From CAYVUV01 sp964455095 (GTDB lineage: Bacteria > Desulfobacterota > Binatia > HRBIN30 > CADEER01): DNA of 64,000 bases. The stretch is taken from assembly GCA_964455095.1 (NCBI GenBank), contig CAYVUV010000052.1, positions 1 through 64,000 on the forward strand, in the 5' to 3' direction. Position numbers and translations under genes: made by a program. The notes beneath the pieces were generated by a model. That model had not been told where the DNA came from and did no database searches. It saw only the letters and a list, made by a program, of their open reading frames with translations. The number at the start of each line of letters is the position of its first letter. The stretch's first letter is position 1. Of the stretch, positions 30,001-39,765 are shown piece by piece.

Positions 30001-30772
30001 CTTCGTCGGTCACGCCGACGCCGTGTGGGACGTGGTCTGCAGCGCCGACGAGTCCGTCGCCGTCTCGGCCAGCGGCGACGGCGCGCTGCGCGTGTGGGAC
30101 GTCGCGCGCGGCACCTGCGCGCGCGTGCTCAGCGGACACCGCAGCGTGGTCACATCGGTGTCGCTGAGCGCCGACCAGCGCTGGGCCCTGTCGGGTAGCT
30201 ACGACCATACCGCCCGCCTCTGGGCGCTGGCGAGCGGCGAGTGCACCCGCGTCCTGCGCGGCCACACGCGCCAGGTCACTGCCGTTTGCTTGAGCAGCGA
30301 CGGCCAGCGCGCCATCACCGGCAGCTACGACGGCACGATTCGCCTGTGGGACTGCGCGACGGGTCAGTGCATGCGCGTGCTCGACGGAAACGCCGGACCG
30401 ATTGCAGCCCTGCGCCTCGGGCCCAACGCGCAATGGCTGCTAGCGGCAAGCGCCGACCATACATTGCGGCGCTGGTCGCTGGAGGACGGCAGCGCGGATC
30501 CGCAGCGTTTCGAGGGCCAGGCCGGCACGCTCGTCGCCCTCGATCTCTCCACCGACGGGCGCTGGGCGCTGACGGTCGGGCGCGACGGCGGCGTGCAACT
30601 CTGGGACATCGCCGCCGGCACCGGCACACTGCTCTGCACACACGACGACGGCCTCACCGCCGCAGCGCTCAGCCCCGACGGCTGCTGGGCGATCCTGGCC
30701 GACGGCGCCGGTGTGCTCCATCTGCTCGAGCTCGATTGGGACTTGCAGGCACCCGCGCCGGCCGCTGGCTGA
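27092..30772 (+). CDS. Pseudokinase-TPR-double WD40 propeller protein
   Basis: A 1226-residue protein with an apparent four-part layout. Residues ~1-140 are helical and proline/arginine-rich. Residues ~143-400 form a Ser/Thr-kinase fold: the VAIK-type lysine is K177 in VVLK, the DFG position is D289-L-G, and APEQW and DIFALGVCLYEMF are retained. The catalytic loop reads HGALTPEN (269-276) instead of HRDLKPEN, so the catalytic Asp and nearby Lys are missing, and the glycine loop is poor. Residues ~420-535 look like TPR helices. Residues ~542-840 and ~927-1220 each contain seven WD40 repeats, separated by a helical linker. It is best read as a signalling scaffold. The last 104 bases overlap a convergent methyltransferase gene. 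Confidence 0.85.
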   Translation: MNWADKWRALTAETAKQGAAKLSRAVPPGSQLEKLLRRIVPEDGADLDDALRARAERFVPRRAEVDPPSHGWPPSAAARISTPNALPSIAARRSDLDVALPAADTWPPWRRDGGAAAAVALAPRPLWQADPALEPPVLAPGTCLGQRYEVKRVLARGERLTTCLARHLPWQVDVVLKVPTAVLDRTPMLQAMVDDAERWTGLGFHPHIAYCHHVDVPDGLPLFVVEHLDGGNLRPWITDGRSANLRLGLNLAVQICHGLEHAHTDGFWHGALTPENLLLTADGQLRLTDLGVAARAAAAGQRRRTAEAYVAPEQWVDAAVVDGRTDIFALGVCLYEMFCGGRPYEVARGPRREAPEARRAPGTVALPAGLAALLRRCVDWDPERRPTAVAEVREALCAAHVELFGRPSPFASMPVPTWEADGWNNRALAALVLGDEVAADAAWDNALSADPRHLLATYNAGLTRWRRGDLPDSVVVRRLEQLAAGRGADWCAAYALGVVQLERGEVAAGRALLSDARALAPDVAAIGEALALVDADGAGAGTLRQLSGHRGFVSSVCLLPDGRSILSASDDHTLCLWDATSGRAVRTFDGHAQRVTAVSTTADGAWALSGSDDFSLKLWEVKTGRCVKTINTPGTVFSVALSADGTRALWACSGSDNFLGVDNTLLQVWDLERDRRLGVFEGHRNAAKSVALSADGRWAVSGGDDQTVRVWDATTGACRRVLEGHEHYVATVCVSADGQRALSGSWDQTMRLWDTATGRCLRIFRGASAIVTSVCLSADGRLAVSGSWDGTVRIWEIDTGRCVRTFEGHTRMVTGVALSGDGRTAVSASWDQSVRVWAVPQAHERAGTLQLSQREPYARLPSPDPDAAELLEAAERAWQGQRLDTALIALRRARASDEGSAAAGIARLWRALAGVCIRTRLLGAHPSGTLATRAPVNAVRLGPNGGRALAASATGSVQLWDTALERCARTFVGHADAVWDVVCSADESVAVSASGDGALRVWDVARGTCARVLSGHRSVVTSVSLSADQRWALSGSYDHTARLWALASGECTRVLRGHTRQVTAVCLSSDGQRAITGSYDGTIRLWDCATGQCMRVLDGNAGPIAALRLGPNAQWLLAASADHTLRRWSLEDGSADPQRFEGQAGTLVALDLSTDGRWALTVGRDGGVQLWDIAAGTGTLLCTHDDGLTAAALSPDGCWAILADGAGVLHLLELDWDLQAPAPAAG

Positions 30773-31499
30773 GTCGGCGACCGCCGAAGACTGCCATCTC
30801 GAAAACCTTGAAGTAGCAGTCGACGTCGGCGAAGCCGCAGGCGCGCAACCAGGTGCACTGGCCCTCGACCGGCGCCAGGATGTTGGCCGCTTTGTCGGGG
30901 CGGTGAACGAACTCGGCGGCCACGTCTGCGCGCGTCCGGGCCGCACCGCGCGCGCCGTGAAAGGCGTGCAGCGAATCGACGATCAAATCGTCCGACAGCG
31001 CCTCCACCCAGGGTGTGCTGGACGCGACGTGCTCGACGTTGACGAACAGGCCGCCCGGCGCGAGCAGCGCGTGGATCTCGGCGTAGAGGCTGCGCTTGCG
31101 CGCATCGGGCAGATGATGGATCGCGTACGCCGATACGACCGCATCGAACGGAGCGGCCGCGGCGACCGCGTCCACCCAGCGCGCATCGGCCAGGTCGGCG
31201 AGCACGAAACGCGGCGCGGACGGGTGCGCGGACAGGTCCTGCTCGGCGGCAGCCAGCATCGGCGCGGAGAAATCGACCAGCGTCGCGCGCGCCTTGGGCC
31301 AGCGCGCCAACATCGCGCGGGCGAGCACACCGTTGCCGCAACCGAGGTCGGCGAATCGCCGCACGGTGGCAACGCCGCTGCCGACGACGCGCAGCATGAT
31401 CTCGATCTGCTCCGCGCCGAACGGAATGCCGCCGCGCACGTCGCGCAGAAACGTTCGCACCAGCGCTTCGCCCTTCCAGACCTCGTCCCGTCGTTCCAC
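30669..31499 (-). CDS. Class I SAM-dependent methyltransferase
   Basis: About 276 residues. The SAM-binding motif FADLGCGNGVLARAM and the acidic strand ATLVDFSAPML are followed by FDAVVSAYAIHHLPDARK, typical of small-molecule methyltransferases of the UbiE/Methyltransf_25 type. The substrate is unknown. GTG at 31499 was preferred, since GAGGAAGG lies at a good distance; GTG at 31505 is close. The conserved part ends near KVFEMAVFGGRR. The remaining ~35 residues are an Arg/Pro/Ser-rich tail encoded antisense to the end of the WD40 gene and look like read-through after loss of an earlier stop. Confidence 0.8.
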   Translation of the reverse strand: MERRDEVWKGEALVRTFLRDVRGGIPFGAEQIEIMLRVVGSGVATVRRFADLGCGNGVLARAMLARWPKARATLVDFSAPMLAAAEQDLSAHPSAPRFVLADLADARWVDAVAAAAPFDAVVSAYAIHHLPDARKRSLYAEIHALLAPGGLFVNVEHVASSTPWVEALSDDLIVDSLHAFHGARGAARTRADVAAEFVHRPDKAANILAPVEGQCTWLRACGFADVDCYFKVFEMAVFGGRRLSQRPARVPASPNRARADGAHRRRRPGSPSSRRG

Positions 31500-31590
31500 G
31501 GCCACACCTTCCTCGGATTGCGAGCGGGAAAGATCCCCTCGCTGGCGGCGCCCGTCAAGCGTCGCCTAAGCCCGTTCGGCACGCGTCGTC

Positions 31591-31750
31591 CCGACCGTAC
31601 ACGTACTCGGTCGCGTACACGTACTCGGTCACGGCGCGTTTGCGCTCGCTCGCGCGCTGAGTCCTGAGAGGCAGCCTGCATCCGTCCGTCAAACGGAGAG
31701 ATCATCGTGTACGAGTACGAGTACCGCTTCGCTGTGTACGTGTACGGATC
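31591..31750. repeat. Inverted arrays of degenerate CGTACN-type hexamers
   Basis: This lies in the longest gene-free stretch of the window (31506-31874), between the methyltransferase and mutM. The left arm has two perfect 17-base direct copies of CGTACACGTACTCGGTC (31596-31612 and 31614-31630). The right side (31706-31747) has the opposite orientation, with GTACGAGTACGAG and GTGTACGTGTACGG; CCGTACACGTAC at 31595-31606 is the exact reverse complement of 31736-31747. The arms are about 100 bases apart. The pattern resembles the element at 50296-50391. Confidence 0.7.
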
Positions 31751-31761
31751 ATGATGCCCGA

Positions 31762-31825
31762 CAGCCCGTTGAAAAACGCGGAGACGCCCTTTACGGGCTC
31801 GGTGCGACCCTTCGACAACGGGCTG
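31762..31825. repeat. Short inverted repeat bounded by CAGCCCGTTG / CAACGGGCTG
   Basis: The 10-base arms at 31762-31771 and 31816-31825 are perfect inverted copies, 44 bases apart, immediately after the hexamer array and upstream of mutM. The left arm continues AAAAACGCGG. The shape is that of a small mobile-element remnant or an end fragment, but nothing coding lies between the arms. Confidence 0.45.
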
Positions 31826-31874
31826 CTAACGCGCCGCAGGTGACGTACGCTGCGCTTTCCAGTAGACGGTGCGC

Positions 31875-32783
31875 ATGCCGGAGCTGCCGGACGTCACGAT
31901 CTACCTCGAAGCGCTGGCGCCACGCATCGTCGGCCAGCCCATCGAGGCGATCCGTCTCGCCAGTCCGTTCCTCGTACGCTCCGTCGACCCGCCGCTCACC
32001 GCCGCCATCGGCCAGCCCGTGCAGGGCCTGCGTCGGATCGGCAAGCGCATCGTCTGGTGCCTGCCCGACGAGCTGTTTCTCGTCTTCCACTTGATGATCG
32101 CCGGCCGTCTGCGCTGGGGGAAGCGCGGCGCACGGCCACCGGGCAGAATCGGCTTGGCGGCCTTCGCCTTTCCGGCCGGCGCCGTGCTGCTCACCGAGGC
32201 GAGCCCGAAGAAGCGCGCCGCCCTGCACGTCGTGCGCGGCGCCGCGGCGTTGGCAGCGCACGACCCCGGTGGGCTCGAAGTGTTGGAGGCCGACGCGTTG
32301 GCGTTTCGCGCCGTGTTGCGGCGAGAGAATCACACGCTCAAACGCGCCTTGACCGACCCGCGCCTGTTCAGCGGCATCGGCAACGCCTATTCGGACGAGA
32401 TCCTGCACGCCGCGCGGTTGTCGCCGGTGGCGCTCACCGGCAAGCTGAGCGATGCGGATGCCGACCGCTTGCACGCCGCGGCGCGGCAGGTCCTGGTGCG
32501 CTGGACCGACGCGCTGCGCGCCGAGTTTGGCGACCGCTTCCCCGGCCCCGGCGAGATCACCGCCTTTCGGCCCGGCTTCGCCGTGCACGGACGCTACCGC
32601 CAGCCCTGCCCCGTTTGCGATCGAGCGGTGCAGCGCATTCGCTACGCCGAGAACGAGACCAACTACTGCCCCACCTGTCAGACCGGCGGCCGCCTGCTCG
32701 CCGACCGCTCGCTGTCGCGGCTGCTCAAGGACGACTGGCCGCGCACCGTGGACGAATGGGAGGGCCGTCTGACCGGGCGTTGA
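31875..32783 (+). CDS. mutM: Fpg/Nei family DNA glycosylase
   Basis: A 302-residue base-excision repair glycosylase/AP lyase. The start is fixed by the catalytic N-terminus MPELPDV, where the exposed Pro after Met removal is the nucleophile; E3 and K57 (RIGKRIVW) are the other conserved residues. The hinge helix segment LFSGIGNAYSDEIL and the C-terminal zinc finger (CPVC...CPTC) are intact, followed by an unusual ~30-residue extension. Preference for 8-oxoguanine versus oxidised pyrimidines cannot be decided. A GTG two codons upstream is a poorer start. A symporter gene follows 46 bases later. Confidence 0.92.
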   Translation: MPELPDVTIYLEALAPRIVGQPIEAIRLASPFLVRSVDPPLTAAIGQPVQGLRRIGKRIVWCLPDELFLVFHLMIAGRLRWGKRGARPPGRIGLAAFAFPAGAVLLTEASPKKRAALHVVRGAAALAAHDPGGLEVLEADALAFRAVLRRENHTLKRALTDPRLFSGIGNAYSDEILHAARLSPVALTGKLSDADADRLHAAARQVLVRWTDALRAEFGDRFPGPGEITAFRPGFAVHGRYRQPCPVCDRAVQRIRYAENETNYCPTCQTGGRLLADRSLSRLLKDDWPRTVDEWEGRLTGR

Positions 32784-32829
32784 CTGATGGCGGTCGACTC
32801 CGGTCGCCGAACCCGGCACACTGCCGCCG

Positions 32830-33747
32830 ATGTTCGAGGCCTATCCCCGCTACGAGTACTATTTCGCCGCCGGCCAGCTCAGCCTGGCGATGCTCGGCAT
32901 GGGCGCGACCTTGCGCATCGTCGACTTTCTCGCCGTCTTCCGCGCCCCGGCGGCGCTGGTCGTCGGCCTGTTCGCGCAGCTCGTGGTGGTGCCGCTCGTC
33001 GCCTTCCTCGTCACGGTCGGCCTGGCGGTGGATGCGGGAATTGCAGTCGGCCTGGCCCTGGTCGCGGCCGCGCCCGGCGGCGCGATGTCGAACGTCGTCA
33101 CCTACGCCGCCAAGGGCAACACGGCGCTCTCCATCTCCCTGACCGCGGTCTCCACCCTCGGCTGTCTGGTCACCACGCCGCTGGTCGTGCGCGCCCTGGT
33201 CGCCGCATACCTGCCCGGCGCCATCGTCATGCCGGCCGCCACGGTCGCGTTCGAGATCTGCTTCTGTCTGCTCCTGCCGCTCGCCCTCGGCATGGGGATC
33301 GGCGGGGCGTTTCCCAAGCTGCGTCTGCCGATCTCGAAGTGGGGCATCATCGGCAGCATGCTGTTGATCTTGGCCATCGCCGTCGGATCGACCGGCGCCG
33401 GGCGCATCCAGCCGGGCGCCTACGGCTGGACCGGGCCGCTGGCGTTGCTCGCTTTCGCGGCCCTCTCGCAACAAGCCTCGCTGGGGCTTGCGCACCTCTG
33501 CCAGCTCAAATGGACTGACCGCATTGCCATCGGGGTTGAGGTCGCCATCCGCAACACCAATCTGTCCCTGTTGATCAAGGCGTCGCTCTTCCCGGTCGTC
33601 GCGGGCGTCTCCGACCCGGTGGCCGACGGCGCCCTGTTCGTCGCCCTGCTCTACGGCGTCTTTGCGCTGCTTGTCTCGATCCCGTTGATCTTTATTGGCC
33701 GCCGCGGCGGCGCGCCGATCGCGGTCCCGGAAGCGGCGGCGCCGTAA
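32830..33747 (+). CDS. Bile acid:sodium symporter (BASS) family transporter
   Basis: A 305-residue integral membrane protein with about nine hydrophobic segments. The characteristic GLALVAAAPGGAMSNVVTYAAKGNTALS region near residue 75 contains the PGG..SN and GN..LS sodium-site motifs of the family. IGVEVAIRNTNLSLLI near residue 237 is the second conserved broken-helix motif. BASS proteins carry organic anions such as bile acids, pyruvate or pantoate with sodium; the substrate is not predictable. It is co-directional with mutM and pgi. Confidence 0.88.
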   Translation: MFEAYPRYEYYFAAGQLSLAMLGMGATLRIVDFLAVFRAPAALVVGLFAQLVVVPLVAFLVTVGLAVDAGIAVGLALVAAAPGGAMSNVVTYAAKGNTALSISLTAVSTLGCLVTTPLVVRALVAAYLPGAIVMPAATVAFEICFCLLLPLALGMGIGGAFPKLRLPISKWGIIGSMLLILAIAVGSTGAGRIQPGAYGWTGPLALLAFAALSQQASLGLAHLCQLKWTDRIAIGVEVAIRNTNLSLLIKASLFPVVAGVSDPVADGALFVALLYGVFALLVSIPLIFIGRRGGAPIAVPEAAAP

Positions 33748-33874
33748 GGCCCGGGGCCCGCGGCCCTTTCAACTCACGCCCGTCTGGGAGTAGAGTTGCG
33801 CGCTCGCCAGCGCCGGGACCACTGCGAAGCCGGGCGTCGAGCGCGGCGACCGAATGCCGAGGAGGGAATCGAGC

Positions 33875-35518
<1,644 letters not shown>

Positions 35519-35525
35519 CGCCGCC

Positions 35526-36797
<1,272 letters not shown>

Positions 36798-36903
36798 TGC
36801 GCATCAGCCTAGCGCAGCGCTCGAACCGGTCAACCCGCGGCAACGGGGGTGGGCATTGGCATTCGCGCCGCGAACCGGCACACTGTCGAATCGAACCCGC
36901 GCT

Positions 36904-37989
36904 ATGCCCATTCGCATCGAGGTGGCCGACGACAAGGACGCGCTGAGCGAGTTCATCCTGCTCTACAACCGCGTCTACGCGGCGCGCGCGGCGCGCTGGC
37001 CGGCATTCGTCGACTTCGAGCTGGCGGTGCTGGGACCGGACAGCCCGTACCTGCGCGGGCGTACCATCCATCCGCTCGTCGCGCGCGAGAGCGGCGAGGT
37101 CGTCGCGCGGGTGATGGCCGTGCTCGACCAGCGCTACATCGACCACTGGCAGGAGCCGCTCGGGCACGTCGTGATGTTCGAGGCGCTGCCCGGCACGCAG
37201 GCGGCGGCGCGGGCGCTGCTCGATCGCGCCTGCGCGTGGCTGGCCGAGCGCGGCGCCACCGCGGCGCGCGCCGGCTACGGCATGCTCGATCTGCCCTTCG
37301 CCGTCGACGACTACGAGTCGCTGCCGCCGACCATCCTGCGCCAGAGCCCGCCCTACTATCACACGGCGCTCAAGCAAGCGGGGTTCGAGACCGAGAAGGG
37401 CTGGGTGGACTACCGCATCGCGGTGCACCCCCGGATGATCGAATCGTGGCAGCAGGCGCTGAAGGCGGCGCGGCGCGCCGGCTTCGACATCGTGCCGCTG
37501 CGCGACAAGCGGCGCGGCGCGCGGGCGACGGACTTCGCCCGCACGTGGAACGAGGCCTTCGCGCAGCACTGGGGCCACACGCCGACGTCGGACGACGAGT
37601 TCCTGTTTCTGATCGACGCGCTGCGCACCTCCGGCGTGCTCGACACCTCGGCCATCGCCTATCGCGACGGCGTACCGGTCGGCGCCGTCTGGGTCGTGCC
37701 CGAGAGCGCCTCGGTCGCACGCGTCGCGCCCGGACACACGCTGGCTGACTCCGAACGGCTCAACACCCTCGCCATCGGCGTCTGCGCCTCGGCGCGCGGC
37801 CAGGGGGTCAATCTGGCACTCGCCAGCCATGCCTACCTCGAGCTGGCGCGCCGCGGCGCGCGCTATCTCAGTTACACGCTGGTGCTCGACGACAACTGGC
37901 CTTCGCGCCGCACCGCCGAAAAGCTCGGCGGCGAGATCCGCGCCAACTACATCAGCTACCGTCGCAACTTCCGCGGCCCCGCGCGCTGA
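36904..37989 (+). CDS. GNAT-fold protein, two-domain
   Basis: A 361-residue cytoplasmic protein. The C-terminal half has the acyl-CoA-binding pattern LNTLAIGVCASARGQGVNLALASHAY and ends with WPSRRTAEKLGG, typical of GNAT acyltransferases. The N-terminal half (FVDFELAVLGPDSPYLRG and VVARVMAVLDQRYIDHW are its conserved stretches) is a second, more diverged GNAT-like unit. The arrangement resembles the YghO-like group of uncharacterised acyltransferases. Divergent from egtB (106-base gap); convergent with the ABM protein with 4 bases between. Confidence 0.8.
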   Translation: MPIRIEVADDKDALSEFILLYNRVYAARAARWPAFVDFELAVLGPDSPYLRGRTIHPLVARESGEVVARVMAVLDQRYIDHWQEPLGHVVMFEALPGTQAAARALLDRACAWLAERGATAARAGYGMLDLPFAVDDYESLPPTILRQSPPYYHTALKQAGFETEKGWVDYRIAVHPRMIESWQQALKAARRAGFDIVPLRDKRRGARATDFARTWNEAFAQHWGHTPTSDDEFLFLIDALRTSGVLDTSAIAYRDGVPVGAVWVVPESASVARVAPGHTLADSERLNTLAIGVCASARGQGVNLALASHAYLELARRGARYLSYTLVLDDNWPSRRTAEKLGGEIRANYISYRRNFRGPAR

Positions 37990-37993
37990 CCGA

Positions 37994-38299
37994 TCAGTGC
38001 GGCGGAACGCCCGTCACCGGCGCGTAGTGCTCGACGGTCGGGAACGGGTCGTAGAAGTGGTGCAGCAGGGCCTTCCAGCGCTGGTACTCGGGCGAGCCGC
38101 GGAAGCCCTGCGTGTGAGCCTCGAGCGTCTGCCAGCGCACCAGCAGCACGTAGCGGCTCGGCGTCTCAAGGCCGCGCTGCAGCTCGTGCGAGACATAGCC
38201 GGGCATCGAGGCGATGATCGCCTGCGCCTCGCGGAAGGCCGCTTCAAAGGCCGCGGTTTCACCGGGCTTCACGTCGAGAAGGGCAAGCTCGAGGATCAT
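37994..38299 (-). CDS. Antibiotic biosynthesis monooxygenase (ABM) family protein
   Basis: A 101-residue dimeric ferredoxin-like alpha-beta fold. MILELALLDVKPG, FEAAFREAQAIIASMPGYVSHEL and RYVLLVRWQTLEAHTQGFRGS follow the ABM pattern in order. Members may be heme-degrading, quinol monooxygenases or simple stress proteins; none of these can be chosen from sequence. It ends four bases from the GNAT gene and 15 bases after the lipoprotein gene on the same strand. Confidence 0.85.
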   Translation of the reverse strand: MILELALLDVKPGETAAFEAAFREAQAIIASMPGYVSHELQRGLETPSRYVLLVRWQTLEAHTQGFRGSPEYQRWKALLHHFYDPFPTVEHYAPVTGVPPH

Positions 38300-38314
38300 T
38301 GATTCACCTGCTCG

Positions 38315-38800
38315 CTAGTAGGGACGCCACGCCAGTCGGACGAAGCGCACGTTCATCCGCGGGCAGGGATTTTCCGTAAAGGGGGCCACACAGCCGGGCG
38401 GCGGCCGCTCGCTGCTTTTGGCGTAGAACACCGGCAGCAACAAGGCGAGCTCGTCGCCGTCGGTCACTGGCACCGCGATCAGCTCGTACACCGTCTCGCC
38501 GAAGCGCACGCGCACGCGCGGATCGTCGCGTATGTATTGGCTCCACCCGCCTGCCTCGGCATCGGTGCCGATGTCGAGGTAGAGGCGGCCGTCGGCGACG
38601 AAGTAGTTGACCGCCACCGCGTGGGGAGCGGACGGATTCGTCTCGACTTCGGCAACCGGGTACCGCTCGGCAAACGACCAGTCACCCACCGGCTCGTGCA
38701 TCACGGGTCCGTTCAGCCGGCCCCCGGGAATCGGCCCGAGCGTTCCGTGACACGCCGCAACCAGGCCAGCGACGAGAAACAGCGCGACGCGTCTCTTCAT
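38315..38800 (-). CDS. Lipoprotein with possible split-barrel flavin-binding fold
   Basis: A 161-residue protein with a clear lipoprotein signal (VALFLVAGLVAAC, lipobox LVAAC). The mature part contains YFVADGRLYLDIG, WSQYIRDDPRVRVRFGETVYELIA and PVTDGDE, which faintly recalls the split beta-barrel of pyridoxamine-oxidase/F420-nitroreductase proteins. That similarity is weak and the function should be regarded as unknown. The start at 38800 is set by the signal peptide. Same strand as the MaoC pair upstream. Confidence 0.6.
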   Translation of the reverse strand: MKRRVALFLVAGLVAACHGTLGPIPGGRLNGPVMHEPVGDWSFAERYPVAEVETNPSAPHAVAVNYFVADGRLYLDIGTDAEAGGWSQYIRDDPRVRVRFGETVYELIAVPVTDGDELALLLPVFYAKSSERPPPGCVAPFTENPCPRMNVRFVRLAWRPY

Positions 38801-38820
38801 TGCGGCGTACCCGACCACGC

Positions 38821-39237
38821 TCACGGCCGCCATGGCCGCACGGTCGCTTCGCCGGTGATCAGCGTCTCGCCGCGCTGGTTGACGGCACTGAGCTCGAGGT
38901 CGACATGCGGCATGCCGCTCTCGTCGCGCACGCGCACGACCTTCCCCGAGAACGTCACCGTGTCGCCCGGCCAGACGCGCGCGGCGAAGCGCACCGCGTA
39001 GCGCCGAATTGAAGTCGGGCCGAACCACGTCGCCGGAATACGGCTCAGCACGCCGGCGGTGAACATCCCCATGCCGAACACGGTCGGCAGCCCCGCCATT
39101 TCGGCGATCGTCTGATCGTGGTGGATCGGGTTGAAGTCGCCACTGGCGCCGGCGTAGCGCGCGAAGTGCGTGCGCGTCAGGTCGGCGACCTGGAACTGGC
39201 GCTCGTCGCCGGGTTTTACACTCGGCCAGTCGCTCAT
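38821..39237 (-). CDS. MaoC-like hydratase (hotdog fold, catalytic type)
   Basis: A 138-residue hotdog protein with the hydratase-2 catalytic motif region YAGASGDFNPIHHD, giving the Asp/His pair, and FGMGMFTAGVLSR after it. Such proteins hydrate or dehydrate acyl-CoA or acyl-ACP. The start overlaps the stop of the preceding MaoC-N-type gene as ATGA. The two half-proteins together match the HadA/HadB-like heterodimer plan, in which one subunit is catalytic and the other holds the acyl chain. Confidence 0.9.
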   Translation of the reverse strand: MSDWPSVKPGDERQFQVADLTRTHFARYAGASGDFNPIHHDQTIAEMAGLPTVFGMGMFTAGVLSRIPATWFGPTSIRRYAVRFAARVWPGDTVTFSGKVVRVRDESGMPHVDLELSAVNQRGETLITGEATVRPWRP

Positions 39238-39683
39238 GATTCCTTCACCACACCCTCGGTTTGAATTGCCGTCGTCTTGGTTCGCAATACGACCGCGCCG
39301 TGCTGGTCCCGGTAGACGGTCTCGATCTCGATGAACTTCATCTGGCCGCCGCGCCTCCCCTGCTTCTCGTAGCTGCGCACCTGTCCCGGCTCGGCGCGCA
39401 GCTGGTCGCCCGCGAACAACGGCCGCTCGAAGACGAACTCCTGCGCCCCGTGCAGCATGAACCGCATGTCGAGGCCCTGCAGCTCCGCCGACGGCGGCAC
39501 ACTGTCATCGGGGAAATGCTGTGTGACCATCGAAAAGGTCGGCGGCGCCACCACCGACGGCAGCCCCGCCGCGTGCGCGGCCTCCTCGTCGTGGTAGAGC
39601 GGGTCGTCGTCGAGGATCGCCTCGGCAAACTCGTGAATCTTGCCGCGCTCGACGGGAATGCCACGGGGATTGATCTGGGCCAT
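39234..39683 (-). CDS. MaoC N-terminal-type FAS1-like dehydratase subunit
   Basis: A 149-residue hotdog protein of the FAS1-like dehydratase group (HadA/HadC-like). It has VERGKIHEFAEAILDDDPLYHDEEAA, then PPTFSMVT, then HGAQEFVFERPLFAGDQL, which is the standard order. It lacks the GDxNPIH catalytic motif, which its coupled partner supplies. The pair may act on acyl-CoA in a degradation or polyketide-like pathway. The next gene downstream is the partner, with a 4-base overlap. Confidence 0.88.
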   Translation of the reverse strand: MAQINPRGIPVERGKIHEFAEAILDDDPLYHDEEAAHAAGLPSVVAPPTFSMVTQHFPDDSVPPSAELQGLDMRFMLHGAQEFVFERPLFAGDQLRAEPGQVRSYEKQGRRGGQMKFIEIETVYRDQHGAVVLRTKTTAIQTEGVVKES

Positions 39684-39765
39684 ACGCCGCTCCTCTCATC
39701 GCGTCCGAATCGGATCGCGATTGGCTATCACCGAGCAGCCGGCGAAGGCCAGCCCGCAGCCTGTG

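Noticed and set aside
27092..30772. Conflict-system or phage-defence interpretation of the WD40 gene
   Set aside because: No nuclease, NTPase effector, reverse transcriptase or toxin domain is present in the gene or beside it.
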